A stretch of 33,126 nt of DNA, taken from NCBI GenBank assembly GCA_905234765.1, contig CAJOIF010000032.1, positions 1 through 33,126 on the forward strand, read 5' to 3'. The translations under genes were made by a program, and so were the position numbers. The notes under the pieces are model-generated. The model had not been told where the DNA came from. It was given only the letters and a program-made list of their open reading frames with translations, and ran no database searches. This stretch comes from an uncultured Bacteroidales bacterium. Its GTDB lineage: Bacteria; Bacteroidota; Bacteroidia; Bacteroidales; F082. How positions within the stretch are numbered: position 1 is the first letter of the stretch; each line of letters starts with the position of its first letter. Below, piece after piece: positions 1 through 5,629 of this stretch.

Positions 1-1133
1 AGCAAATCCCTGAATTCCTGATAGTTGTCGCGGTTCTTGGCGGAGATGAAGATGCAGTTGTCGTTCATCTTGGCCATCCAAGTCTTTTTGAGGTCGTCGT
101 AGGAGACGTTGCGTTTGGTGGGCGGCGTCAGGTCGTCGGGGGCTTTCTCCTCCCACGTGTAGGCGTCGGTCTTGTTGAAGACGACGATGGTCTTCTTGTC
201 GGCGCAGCCCAACTCGGCCAAGGTCTGGTTGACCACCTCCATCTGTGCTTCGAAGTCGGGATGCGAGATGTCGACCACATGCAAGAGGATGTCCGACTCG
301 CGCACCTCGTCCAAGGTCGACTTGAACGACTCGACGAGATGATGCGGCAACTTGCGGATAAATCCCACAGTATCAGACAGAAGGAACGGCAGATTCTCCA
401 CCACCACCTTGCGCACGGTCGTATCCAAGGTGGCGAAGAGTTTGTTCTCGGTATAGACCTCCGACTTGCTCAGCAGGTTCATGATGGTCGACTTGCCCAC
501 GTTGGTATAGCCCACCAAGGCCACGCGCACTAACTTGCCACGATTCTTACGCTGCACGGTCTTCTGCATGTCGATGTCCTTCAGTTTCTCCTTCAGCAAG
601 GCGATGCGCTCCGTGATCAAGCGACGGTCGGTCTCGATTTGGGTCTCACCAGGGCCACGCATACCGATACCACCGCGTTGACGTTCCAAGTGGGTCCACA
701 TTCGGGTCAAGCGAGGCAGAAGGTATTGGTATTGCGCCAGTTCCACCTGAGCCTTGGCGTGTGCCGTGTGGGCATTGGAAGCGAAAATGTCGAGAATCAA
801 ACTTGTGCGGTCGAGGACGCGGCACTCCAAGGCTTGCTCCATGTTGCGGGCTTGCGTCGCACTCAGTTCGTCGTCGATGACGGCAATCTCGATGTTCTCG
901 GCTTTGATGTATTGGTGAATCTCCTCCAGCTTGCCCGAGCCGAGATAGGTGACACTACTTGGATGGTCCATGGCTTGCACGAAACGCGCCACGGGCACGC
1001 CGCCAGCCGTTTCCAGCAAAAAAGCCAGTTCGTCAAGATATTCCTCCGTTCGCTCGCGGCCTTGCTGTTTGCTGGCCACTGCGATAAGGACAGCCCTTTC
1101 GGGTATTTTTTCGTATGTTATGAAGTCGCCCAT
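1..1133 (-). CDS. hflX: GTPase HflX, C-terminal end beyond the window
   Basis: HflX is a ribosome-associated GTPase that splits stalled or stressed ribosomes. The minus-strand frame opens with ATG at 1133 and stays open for 377 codons to the window edge, so only the last part is missing. The glycine-rich family signature GMRGPGETQIETDRR is at about residues 157-171. The G1 loop GYTNVGKST is at 208-216, G3 DTVG at 254-257, G4 NKTD at 320-323 and a G5-like SAK at 364-366. The N-terminal HflX domain occupies roughly 10-150. A TAnnTTTG promoter lies just upstream, and the gene diverges from the small RNA candidate. All motifs look intact. Confidence 0.95.
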   Translation of the reverse strand, partial: MGDFITYEKIPERAVLIAVASKQQGRERTEEYLDELAFLLETAGGVPVARFVQAMDHPSSVTYLGSGKLEEIHQYIKAENIEIAVIDDELSATQARNMEQALECRVLDRTSLILDIFASNAHTAHAKAQVELAQYQYLLPRLTRMWTHLERQRGGIGMRGPGETQIETDRRLITERIALLKEKLKDIDMQKTVQRKNRGKLVRVALVGYTNVGKSTIMNLLSKSEVYTENKLFATLDTTVRKVVVENLPFLLSDTVGFIRKLPHHLVESFKSTLDEVRESDILLHVVDISHPDFEAQMEVVNQTLAELGCADKKTIVVFNKTDAYTWEEKAPDDLTPPTKRNVSYDDLKKTWMAKMNDNCIFISAKNRDNYQEFRDL

Positions 1134-1151
1134 GTTTTTTGATTCGAGCCG

Positions 1152-1181
1152 CAAAAATAATCATTTCCACCGACACCCCAA
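1152..1181 (-). promoter_or_regulatory. Bacteroidota-type promoter of hflX
   Basis: On the minus strand TATTTTTG (1152-1159) matches the -7 consensus TAnnTTTG. A TTG at 1179-1181 lies 19 bp upstream. It leaves a leader of about 15 nt before the hflX ATG. Confidence 0.65.
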
Positions 1182-1199
1182 CATTTTTCCTTCCACCCC

Positions 1200-1229
1200 T
1201 TGCGGGTTGCGGAAAAAGTTGTAATTTTG
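1200..1229 (+). promoter_or_regulatory. Bacteroidota-type promoter of the small RNA candidate
   Basis: On the plus strand TTG (1200-1202), 19 bp, then TAATTTTG (1222-1229) match the TTTG-N19-TAnnTTTG consensus. Transcription is expected to start near 1235. It is back to back with the hflX promoter and points into a stretch with no convincing protein gene. Confidence 0.6.
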
Positions 1230-1234
1230 CATCC

Positions 1235-1354
1235 AGTTGGTCGCGGAAAACGGAATGAAAAACAAATGGATTATCAAGACGTGAGGGACGGGCTACACGA
1301 CACGACACCCCCCGCGATAACAAAACAAAGCCTCCTATTCGGAGGCTTTTTTTA
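1235..1354 (+). ncRNA. Candidate structured small RNA, about 120 nt
   Basis: A good promoter and a strong intrinsic terminator delimit a transcript of about 120 nt between hflX and the convergent gene at 1335. Its ends can pair: GUU (1236-1238) with AAC (1319-1321) and UCGCGG (1241-1246) with CCGCGA (1312-1317), giving a closing stem with one small internal loop that begins at the predicted first base. The terminator hairpin follows six bases later. The interior could form CGUG (1280-1283) with CACG (1296-1299). A nine-codon frame, MKNKWIIKT, lies at 1255-1284 and could be a tiny peptide or chance. The last 20 nt are antisense to the 3' end of the convergent gene. I do not recognise a known RNA family. 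Confidence 0.45.
1327..1353. terminator. Bidirectional intrinsic terminator shared by convergent genes
   Basis: GCCTCC (1330-1335) and GGAGGC (1341-1346) form a 6-bp GC-rich stem around a 5-base loop. On the plus strand it is followed by seven T (1347-1353). On the minus strand it is followed by TTTGTTTTG. The stop codon of the minus-strand gene (TAG, 1335-1337) sits at the stem-loop junction. Confidence 0.85.
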
Positions 1355-1802
1355 TACGTCTCTTATACAGCGTTTGAAAGGCAAGACTCTTCTTCCTTCC
1401 GATGCGGATTTCTTCAACATATACATATAGGTTGCCAATGGTTTTCCTATAGACGAAGGTCTTTAATCCATGCAGTTTGGTCTTTTTGTCGGAGAGTTCA
1501 ACCTTGTCGCGATACTTGATAATGTAGGGTATGAGAAGGTAGTCTTCCAAAGTCAGAGGATTTCTGTCGTTGCTCTTTTTTCCATGCCGAGTTTCGGAAT
1601 GTTTTGCTCCCGATGTCTCAATTACATGCTTGTAGCCCGTCAGGTCAATACCTTCCTTTTGTGCTAGTGTCATCAATTCCTCATCGACCTCATTGTCGAT
1701 AATAGCGAACTTGTAATCACATTTCTGGTTAATCAATTCAATTAGATCTCCAAACGGAATTCTGGTCGTGTTTTCTTTGTCGAAGGGTCTTTTGTCTGTC
1801 AT
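1335..1802 (-). CDS. Stand-alone BECR-type (barnase/colicin E5-like) nuclease-like protein
   Basis: A 155-residue protein. Its C-terminal half has the layout I associate with phage and polymorphic-toxin BECR nucleases: GYKHVIE (57-62), then KHSETRHG (67-74), then LTLEDYLLIPYIIKY (83-97), then FVYRK (116-120) and YVEEIRIGRKKSLAFQTLYK at the end. Candidate active residues are His59, His68, Arg72, His73 and Glu130/131. Residues 1-50 are less conserved-looking. I chose the ATG at 1802 because a possible -7 element (1830-1837) overlaps the longer frame that starts at 1850. The stop codon lies inside the terminator hairpin. There is no neighbouring antitoxin-like protein gene. The family call is tentative, and RNase activity is inferred only. 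Confidence 0.5.
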   Translation of the reverse strand: MTDKRPFDKENTTRIPFGDLIELINQKCDYKFAIIDNEVDEELMTLAQKEGIDLTGYKHVIETSGAKHSETRHGKKSNDRNPLTLEDYLLIPYIIKYRDKVELSDKKTKLHGLKTFVYRKTIGNLYVYVEEIRIGRKKSLAFQTLYKRRIKKASE

Positions 1803-1829
1803 ACTTTTATGGGGTTTAGTTTTACCCTG

Positions 1830-1837
1830 CAAAGTAA
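1830..1837 (-). promoter_or_regulatory. Possible -7 element of the nuclease-like gene
   Basis: Minus-strand TTACTTTG differs from TAnnTTTG at one position. No clear TTTG is seen 19-21 bp upstream. It would give a leader of about 22 nt to the ATG at 1802. Confidence 0.3.
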
Positions 1838-1870
1838 CAACCCTTGTCAAGAATTATCCGTTGATTAAAC

Positions 1871-1910
1871 GTTTGTTGTCGACAGTAGTCGTTTGTTGTC
1901 GTTTGCTGTC
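1871..1910. repeat. Four tandem 10-bp units upstream of the nuclease-like gene
   Basis: Plus-strand units are GTTTGTTGTC (1871-1880), GACAGTAGTC (1881-1890, matching at 6 of 10), GTTTGTTGTC (1891-1900) and GTTTGCTGTC (1901-1910). The period is exactly 10 bp, about one DNA turn. They lie about 70-110 bp upstream of the ATG at 1802 and could be stacked protein sites or a simple repeat. Confidence 0.7.
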
Positions 1911-1933
1911 GGATATATTGCTGAAAGCGTGAT

Positions 1934-1975
1934 GGATAAAACAACAGGCGGCCCTCAAAAATGAAGGCCGCCTGT
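1934..1975 (-). terminator. Intrinsic terminator of the surface operon
   Basis: A perfect 10-bp stem, ACAGGCGGCC (1944-1953) with GGCCGCCTGT (1966-1975), lies 39 bp past the lipoprotein stop. On the minus strand it is followed by TGTTTTATCC. The plus-strand side lacks a T run. Confidence 0.85.
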
Positions 1976-2014
1976 CGCATAAGTATCGGGTGATGATACC
2001 TTCTGTCAAGTTTA

Positions 2015-3661
2015 TTAAGGCATGTAGATTAATGTATTGCCCGTAACATCAAAATCGTAGGACAAAGAAGTACTGCTTGAAATACCACGATTGCCATCAC
2101 CATCTTCGTAAGTGGTGCCGCCAACAGTCACGATACCACATTTAGATTGACCGCCTCCACCAATGAAGTAGGTCGCATTGCTGCCTTTTTGGGCTTTAAC
2201 ATAATTTGATAAAGTGTTGCTTATGGTTATTGCCGGCTGGCTTCCGTCGCTATCTCCATCCTTTCTACAAATACCATTACCTCCTGTACCGATGCCTGCA
2301 GCATTGCCATAAGCATACGCTGTCCCTATCACTTGGCCTCCATTGATAGTAATACCATCACAGCGTTTATAAGCGCTACTGCCAATACCTGCGGAATAAG
2401 AATCTTCAAATATTTCGTCTACACCACTACCTGCGGTGCCTGTGACTTTTCCACTATTTATCACAATGGCACCGCAATTATTATTAGAATAACCACCAAT
2501 TCCAGCAGCTTCGCCTGCACCTGTAGCCACAACCCTACCACTACTATTACCAGCTTCGAAGGTAAGCGTCTTGTGTTGTGGGACATATATGCCCGCTCTT
2601 CCACCAGAACTGCATTTGGCCGTAACATAATTGTCATTGTTTTCAAGGATGATGGTGGCATCGCCGAGGCATTTGAGGCCATGGAAAGTGCCCGAGAGGT
2701 TGTCGCTGCCGTTGATGTTGGCACTACGGAGCGTTATAGTGGCACCGTCGGCAATGGAAATCTGCACGCCAGTGCCAAGAGTGTTAATCAGAATATCACC
2801 ATTCACAGCTGTGTATGGAGAGGTAATAGTAGAGAGGTCAACAATTTGCTCAACAGGTGTGCTCACGGTCATGGCAATTCCAGAATCATAGTAAGTGTTG
2901 GAAACAATTCCGCCTTCAATGGCAGGGCGCGTACCCGTGTATGCATTATCAGCCGAATAAGCCTCGCCCGCATTTACCGTAGCCTGTGGCAGCACGATGG
3001 CCCAAGTGACATTGCTTGCATCTTTGCCGGGCATGGTAATCAAACCGCCGTTCACTTGACCGTAGCTGAAGCCGTTGTCGGTGCCAGTCGGGGTGGCGAA
3101 ATTAACGGTCACCTGGTTGTTCATGCCAGTGATGCAGATGGCGGAAGTAGAAGGTGTGGTCACATTGAACTTCATGATGGAAACCTTGTTCTTCAGCACG
3201 GCACTATATGATCCTTCGCCAGCGAAATCTTCGTTTGAAGGACTGTAGGAAATCACGGGGTATTTTGAAGATTGGTCAGAGATGGTAACAGACACGCTAT
3301 TGCCGCTAATGTCTGACGGGTCTGGTTGGAAGTCCAATCCACCGAGGAAATAGAAATGCAGAGGCTGATCGCCACTTTGTGAAATGGTGATGTCGCCACT
3401 GAAATTGCCATCCGAATAGGTCAAAGTGCCAACATAGGCGTTGTTGTAACCCACATAGATAACATCACCTTCCTCAAAATCAACAGTAGCATAAGTAGAG
3501 GCACCAGTAGGATTTACAACAACCTTAGAGTTGCTGTTGCCACCATCCACGTCAAGGGTGATGTGTACACGTTCGCCTTGCGGTTCAATCTGGTCTTTCT
3601 TGCACTGTGTGAGGCCAAGCACCATGGCCAGGGCCATCACGAAATAGGTCATTCTCTTCAT
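2015..3661 (-). CDS. Fimbrillin-like surface lipoprotein with Gly-rich beta-helix-like repeats
   Basis: A 548-residue predicted lipoprotein. The signal peptide ends in a lipobox, LTQC, with Cys20, followed by KKDQ. Residues 25-270 (beginning VHITLDVDGG) resemble the N-terminal beta-sandwich region of Bacteroidales fimbrillin-like lipoproteins. Residues about 370-470 carry repeats of the kind AAGIGGY..AIVINSGKVTGTAGSG and AGIGSS..GITINGGQVIGTA, a repetitive layout common in gut Bacteroidota surface proteins and suggestive of a beta-helix. The mature protein is rich in Gly, Ser, Thr and Asn. It is the second gene of an operon, three bases after the PID-CTERM-like gene, and a strong terminator follows. 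No catalytic motif was recognised; an adhesin or surface-structure role is inferred. Confidence 0.75.
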   Translation of the reverse strand: MKRMTYFVMALAMVLGLTQCKKDQIEPQGERVHITLDVDGGNSNSKVVVNPTGASTYATVDFEEGDVIYVGYNNAYVGTLTYSDGNFSGDITISQSGDQPLHFYFLGGLDFQPDPSDISGNSVSVTISDQSSKYPVISYSPSNEDFAGEGSYSAVLKNKVSIMKFNVTTPSTSAICITGMNNQVTVNFATPTGTDNGFSYGQVNGGLITMPGKDASNVTWAIVLPQATVNAGEAYSADNAYTGTRPAIEGGIVSNTYYDSGIAMTVSTPVEQIVDLSTITSPYTAVNGDILINTLGTGVQISIADGATITLRSANINGSDNLSGTFHGLKCLGDATIILENNDNYVTAKCSSGGRAGIYVPQHKTLTFEAGNSSGRVVATGAGEAAGIGGYSNNNCGAIVINSGKVTGTAGSGVDEIFEDSYSAGIGSSAYKRCDGITINGGQVIGTAYAYGNAAGIGTGGNGICRKDGDSDGSQPAITISNTLSNYVKAQKGSNATYFIGGGGQSKCGIVTVGGTTYEDGDGNRGISSSTSLSYDFDVTGNTLIYMP

Positions 3662-3664
3662 GGC

Positions 3665-3976
3665 TTAGTCCTCCTTCTTTTTGAGTGCAACATAGCCGAG
3701 ACCGGCGCCCAGCAGAATGACAAGACCGCTGCCCAGCGGGGCGTTTTCTTGGCCAATGCCATTGTTGGTGATATCATAAGTGTTGCCACCATCTCTGTCA
3801 CCATTTTTGTGAAAAAGTGTTTTGCTGCCTTGCTCCGCGCTTTCAGAGGATGCGCCCCTGCCTAAGATACCACGGCAGTCGTCGTTCTGAGCGTTCAGGT
3901 TGTTGGCTGTCAGCGTCATGGCTGCCAGCCCGAGTGAAAACACGACGGTTTTCAGATTGATTTTGTTTGTTCTCAT
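3665..3976 (-). CDS. Small secreted protein with PID-CTERM-like C-terminal sorting tail
   Basis: A 103-residue protein with an N-terminal signal peptide (residues about 8-30, likely cleaved after LNAQ). A short polar middle includes a single Cys (Cys34) and an Asp/Gly-rich stretch. The C-terminal tail is APLGSGLVILLGAGLGYVAL followed by KKKED. A Pro/Gly motif, a hydrophobic helix and a basic end resemble Bacteroidota PID-CTERM sorting signals, here with PLGSG in place of PIDGG. Such tails suggest processing or retention at the envelope. It is the first gene of the operon, three bases before the lipoprotein, so the two may act together at the surface. No sortase or exosortase gene is in the window. 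Confidence 0.7.
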   Translation of the reverse strand: MRTNKINLKTVVFSLGLAAMTLTANNLNAQNDDCRGILGRGASSESAEQGSKTLFHKNGDRDGGNTYDITNNGIGQENAPLGSGLVILLGAGLGYVALKKKED

Positions 3977-4011
3977 GATTATTTAAATGGTTTATATATT
4001 TTAAAATTAGT

Positions 4012-4026
4012 TTCCCCTTCGGGGAA
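4012..4026. repeat. Palindrome copy 1 in the surface-operon leader
   Basis: TTCCCC-TTC-GGGGAA is a perfect 6-bp arm palindrome 36 bp upstream of the first ATG (3976) on the minus strand. The same arms recur at 4123-4137. Confidence 0.6.
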
Positions 4027-4122
4027 TGGAAAGGTCATCTGTTCATTGCAAGACTGTAGGTGCCACAGGCCGCCGCAGATAAAAACGCCACAAAACTCCA
4101 TTGACTTCGTCGAATCTCCGAT

Positions 4123-4137
4123 TTCCCCGCAGGGGAA
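4123..4137. repeat. Palindrome copy 2 in the surface-operon leader
   Basis: TTCCCC-GCA-GGGGAA has the same arms as the copy at 4012-4026 with a different three-base centre, 111 bp away. It could form a short hairpin in the leader or be a dispersed repeat. Confidence 0.6.
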
Positions 4138-4295
4138 TCGCCATAACAGCACAAAAAAAATCCAAGACAAAGCCGAATAGCCCTGCCTTGGATAGAGGAT
4201 ATGCAAAAGCTTGGGTTGGAGAATTACCCCCCCATTCTATTGATAATCAATGATTTACAAAGGATTTCCATCGCTTTTGCGCTGTTTTGAAGGTG

Positions 4296-4303
4296 CAAAA
4301 GTA
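4296..4303 (-). promoter_or_regulatory. -7 element of the surface operon
   Basis: Minus-strand TACTTTTG followed by CACC matches TAnnTTTG perfectly. A TTT tract lies about 17 bp upstream in place of a clear TTTG. No closer good promoter to the ATG at 3976 was seen. Confidence 0.55.
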
Positions 4304-4368
4304 CGAATTTTTTTGATTATAAAGCATTTGATGGAATAAAAATCCACTAATTGTATCTATCAATAAGG

Positions 4369-5364
4369 TTAATACTGTCTGAAACCAATAATCTTCCTCA
4401 CCTCGTTCAAAGTCTTCGAGGCGCTCTCGCGGGCCTTCTCGGCACCCATGCGGGCGATGCGGTCAAGGCGTGCCTCGTCGGACGAGAACTCCTTGATACG
4501 CTCACGGATAGGCGCAACGGCCTTCTCTAAGTCGTCGGCCAGCTGTTTCTTCATGTCGCCATAACGGATGGAGCAGTCGTTCCACTTCTCATCGAAGTAT
4601 TTCACTGTTTCCGGCTCGCTGACGATGTTCATCATCGTGAAGAGGTTCTGGATGACCTCCGGCTTGGGGCTGTTGGGCTCGGTCGGGCCGCTGTCGGTGA
4701 CGGCGCGCATCACCTTCTTACGCATGGTCTTCTCGTCCTCAAAGAGGTAGATGCAGTTGCCGTCGCTCTTGCCCATCTTGCCGCTGCCGTCCAATCCCGG
4801 CACCTTGATGGCGTCGCCACCGAAATAGTAATTCTGCGGCTCGGGGAAAAAGTCAACCTTATAGATGTTGTTGAAACGGCGGGCGCACTTGCGCGCCATC
4901 TCCATGTTTTGCTCCTGGTCCTTGCCTACAGGCACCCACTTGGCACGATGTTGCAGGATGTCGGCGGCCATAAGGGTGGGATAGGTGAACAGGCCAGCGT
5001 TCACGTTGTCGGGCTGTTGGCGTGCCTTCTCCTTAAAGGTGGTCACGCGACCGAGCTCGCCGATGTAGGCGTTCATGTTGAAATAGAGGTACAACTCGAT
5101 GGTCTCCGGCACGTCGCTTTGGATGTAGATGGTGGCCTTTTCTGGGTCGATGCCGCAGGCGAGGTATTCGGCCAAGATAGTGCGGGCCGAGCGTTGTATG
5201 TTTTCAGGCGTGGGATGCGTGGTCAGCGAATGCCAGTCGGCGATGAAGAAATAGCAGTTGTAATCTTCCTGCATCTTCACGAAGCTGCGCACGGCACCGT
5301 AGTAGTTGCCGAGGTGAAGGTTTCCAGTGGGGCGGATGCCGCTTAAAACGATGTCTTTTGCCAT
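4369..5364 (-). CDS. trpS: Tryptophanyl-tRNA synthetase
   Basis: A class I aminoacyl-tRNA synthetase of 331 residues that charges tRNA(Trp) in the cytoplasm. The HIGH-type motif is PTGNLHLGN (12-20) and the KMSKS-type loop is KMGKS (196-200). Family blocks YIGELGRVTTFKEK, TYPTLMAADIL and PVGKDQEQ are present. The length fits bacterial TrpRS. I chose ATG 5364 because the protein then begins MAKDIVLSGIRPTG as in relatives. An upstream in-frame ATG at 5508 would add 48 residues encoded by repeat-like leader DNA. A promoter at 5566-5573 gives a leader of about 190 nt with several inverted repeats. Confidence 0.95.
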   Translation of the reverse strand: MAKDIVLSGIRPTGNLHLGNYYGAVRSFVKMQEDYNCYFFIADWHSLTTHPTPENIQRSARTILAEYLACGIDPEKATIYIQSDVPETIELYLYFNMNAYIGELGRVTTFKEKARQQPDNVNAGLFTYPTLMAADILQHRAKWVPVGKDQEQNMEMARKCARRFNNIYKVDFFPEPQNYYFGGDAIKVPGLDGSGKMGKSDGNCIYLFEDEKTMRKKVMRAVTDSGPTEPNSPKPEVIQNLFTMMNIVSEPETVKYFDEKWNDCSIRYGDMKKQLADDLEKAVAPIRERIKEFSSDEARLDRIARMGAEKARESASKTLNEVRKIIGFRQY

Positions 5365-5377
5365 AAGTGTTTTATTT

Positions 5378-5394
5378 GACGCGGGACGCGGGAC
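5378..5394. repeat. GACGCGGGACGCGGGAC repeat, copy 1
   Basis: This 17-bp sequence, 14 bp upstream of the trpS start, recurs with one difference (GACGCGAGACGCGGGAC) at 20341-20357, about 50 bp upstream of tnaA. Both copies are preceded by TTT. Confidence 0.7.
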
Positions 5395-5425
5395 TGCGAG
5401 ACTTGAATTCAATTCAGCCCTAACC

Positions 5426-5455
5426 GTCGTTGCGGGCATGACCCGCAATCTCCTT
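5426..5455. repeat. REP-like palindromic repeat, copy 1
   Basis: The core TTGCGGGCATGACCCGCAA is palindromic and flanked by GTCG and TCTCCTT. The reverse-oriented copy at 14682-14712 agrees apart from two substitutions and one extra base. Confidence 0.75.
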
Positions 5456-5565
5456 CGCGAAAAAGTGTCGTCTTCGCGTGTAGAAGATGGCGGATGTTCC
5501 TCCGCCATGACGGTAACAGGGGAATAGTAGTGAGCCCCAGTAACGCGTCAGCGATTATTTGGGTG

Positions 5566-5573
5566 CAAAGATA
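5566..5573 (-). promoter_or_regulatory. -7 element of trpS
   Basis: Minus-strand TATCTTTG followed by CACCC matches TAnnTTTG perfectly. Its first base touches the T run of the rng terminator, so the upstream promoter half lies inside the terminator stem. Confidence 0.6.
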
Positions 5574-5604
5574 CAAAAAAGCCCGCTTCGTAAAGCAGGC
5601 TTTT
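5573..5604 (-). terminator. Intrinsic terminator of rng
   Basis: On minus-strand RNA, GCCUGCUU pairs with AAGCGGGC (8 bp with one G-U) around a UACG loop and is followed by UUUUUUGU. The wobble becomes a C-A mismatch on the other strand, so it is oriented for the minus direction. It lies about 25 bp past the rng stop. Confidence 0.85.
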
Positions 5605-5629
5605 CGAGGTTTTTTGTGGCAGCACTTCC

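Larger units (their letters stand above)
3977..4368 (-). other. Gene-free region: long leader of the surface operon
   Basis: This 392-bp stretch holds no convincing gene. It contains the promoter at 4296-4303, a C7 tract at 4227-4233, a 13-bp palindrome ATTGATAATCAAT near 4239-4251, and two near-identical 15-bp palindromes (4012-4026 and 4123-4137). If transcription starts near 4290 the leader is about 310 nt. A 75-codon frame at 3979-4206 looks like chance. Confidence 0.55.
5365..5560 (-). promoter_or_regulatory. Long repeat-rich leader of trpS
   Basis: The predicted leader contains, in transcript order, a hairpin GGCGGA-ggaaca-TCCGCC (near 5490-5507), an inverted pair CGCGAA/TTCGCG, a palindromic repeat (5426-5455) also found inside the gene at 14240-14998, and GTCCCGCGTCCCGCGTC (complement of 5378-5394), which recurs in the tnaA leader. 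It may be dispersed-repeat debris or a regulatory leader. Confidence 0.45.

Noticed and set aside
2333..3211. A 292-codon plus-strand frame opposite the fimbrillin-like lipoprotein
   Set aside because: It lies wholly antisense to a gene with a clear lipobox and repeats, and has no promoter or motif of its own.
3979..4206. A 75-codon minus-strand frame just upstream of the PID-CTERM-like gene
   Set aside because: Its composition is unlike a protein (Trp, Cys and Pro scattered, no motif), and it is read across the two palindromes of the leader.
5365..5508. N-terminal extension of TrpRS from ATG 5508
   Set aside because: The 48 extra codons come from repeat-like DNA, relatives start at MAKDIVLSG-type sequence, and the extension has no domain.
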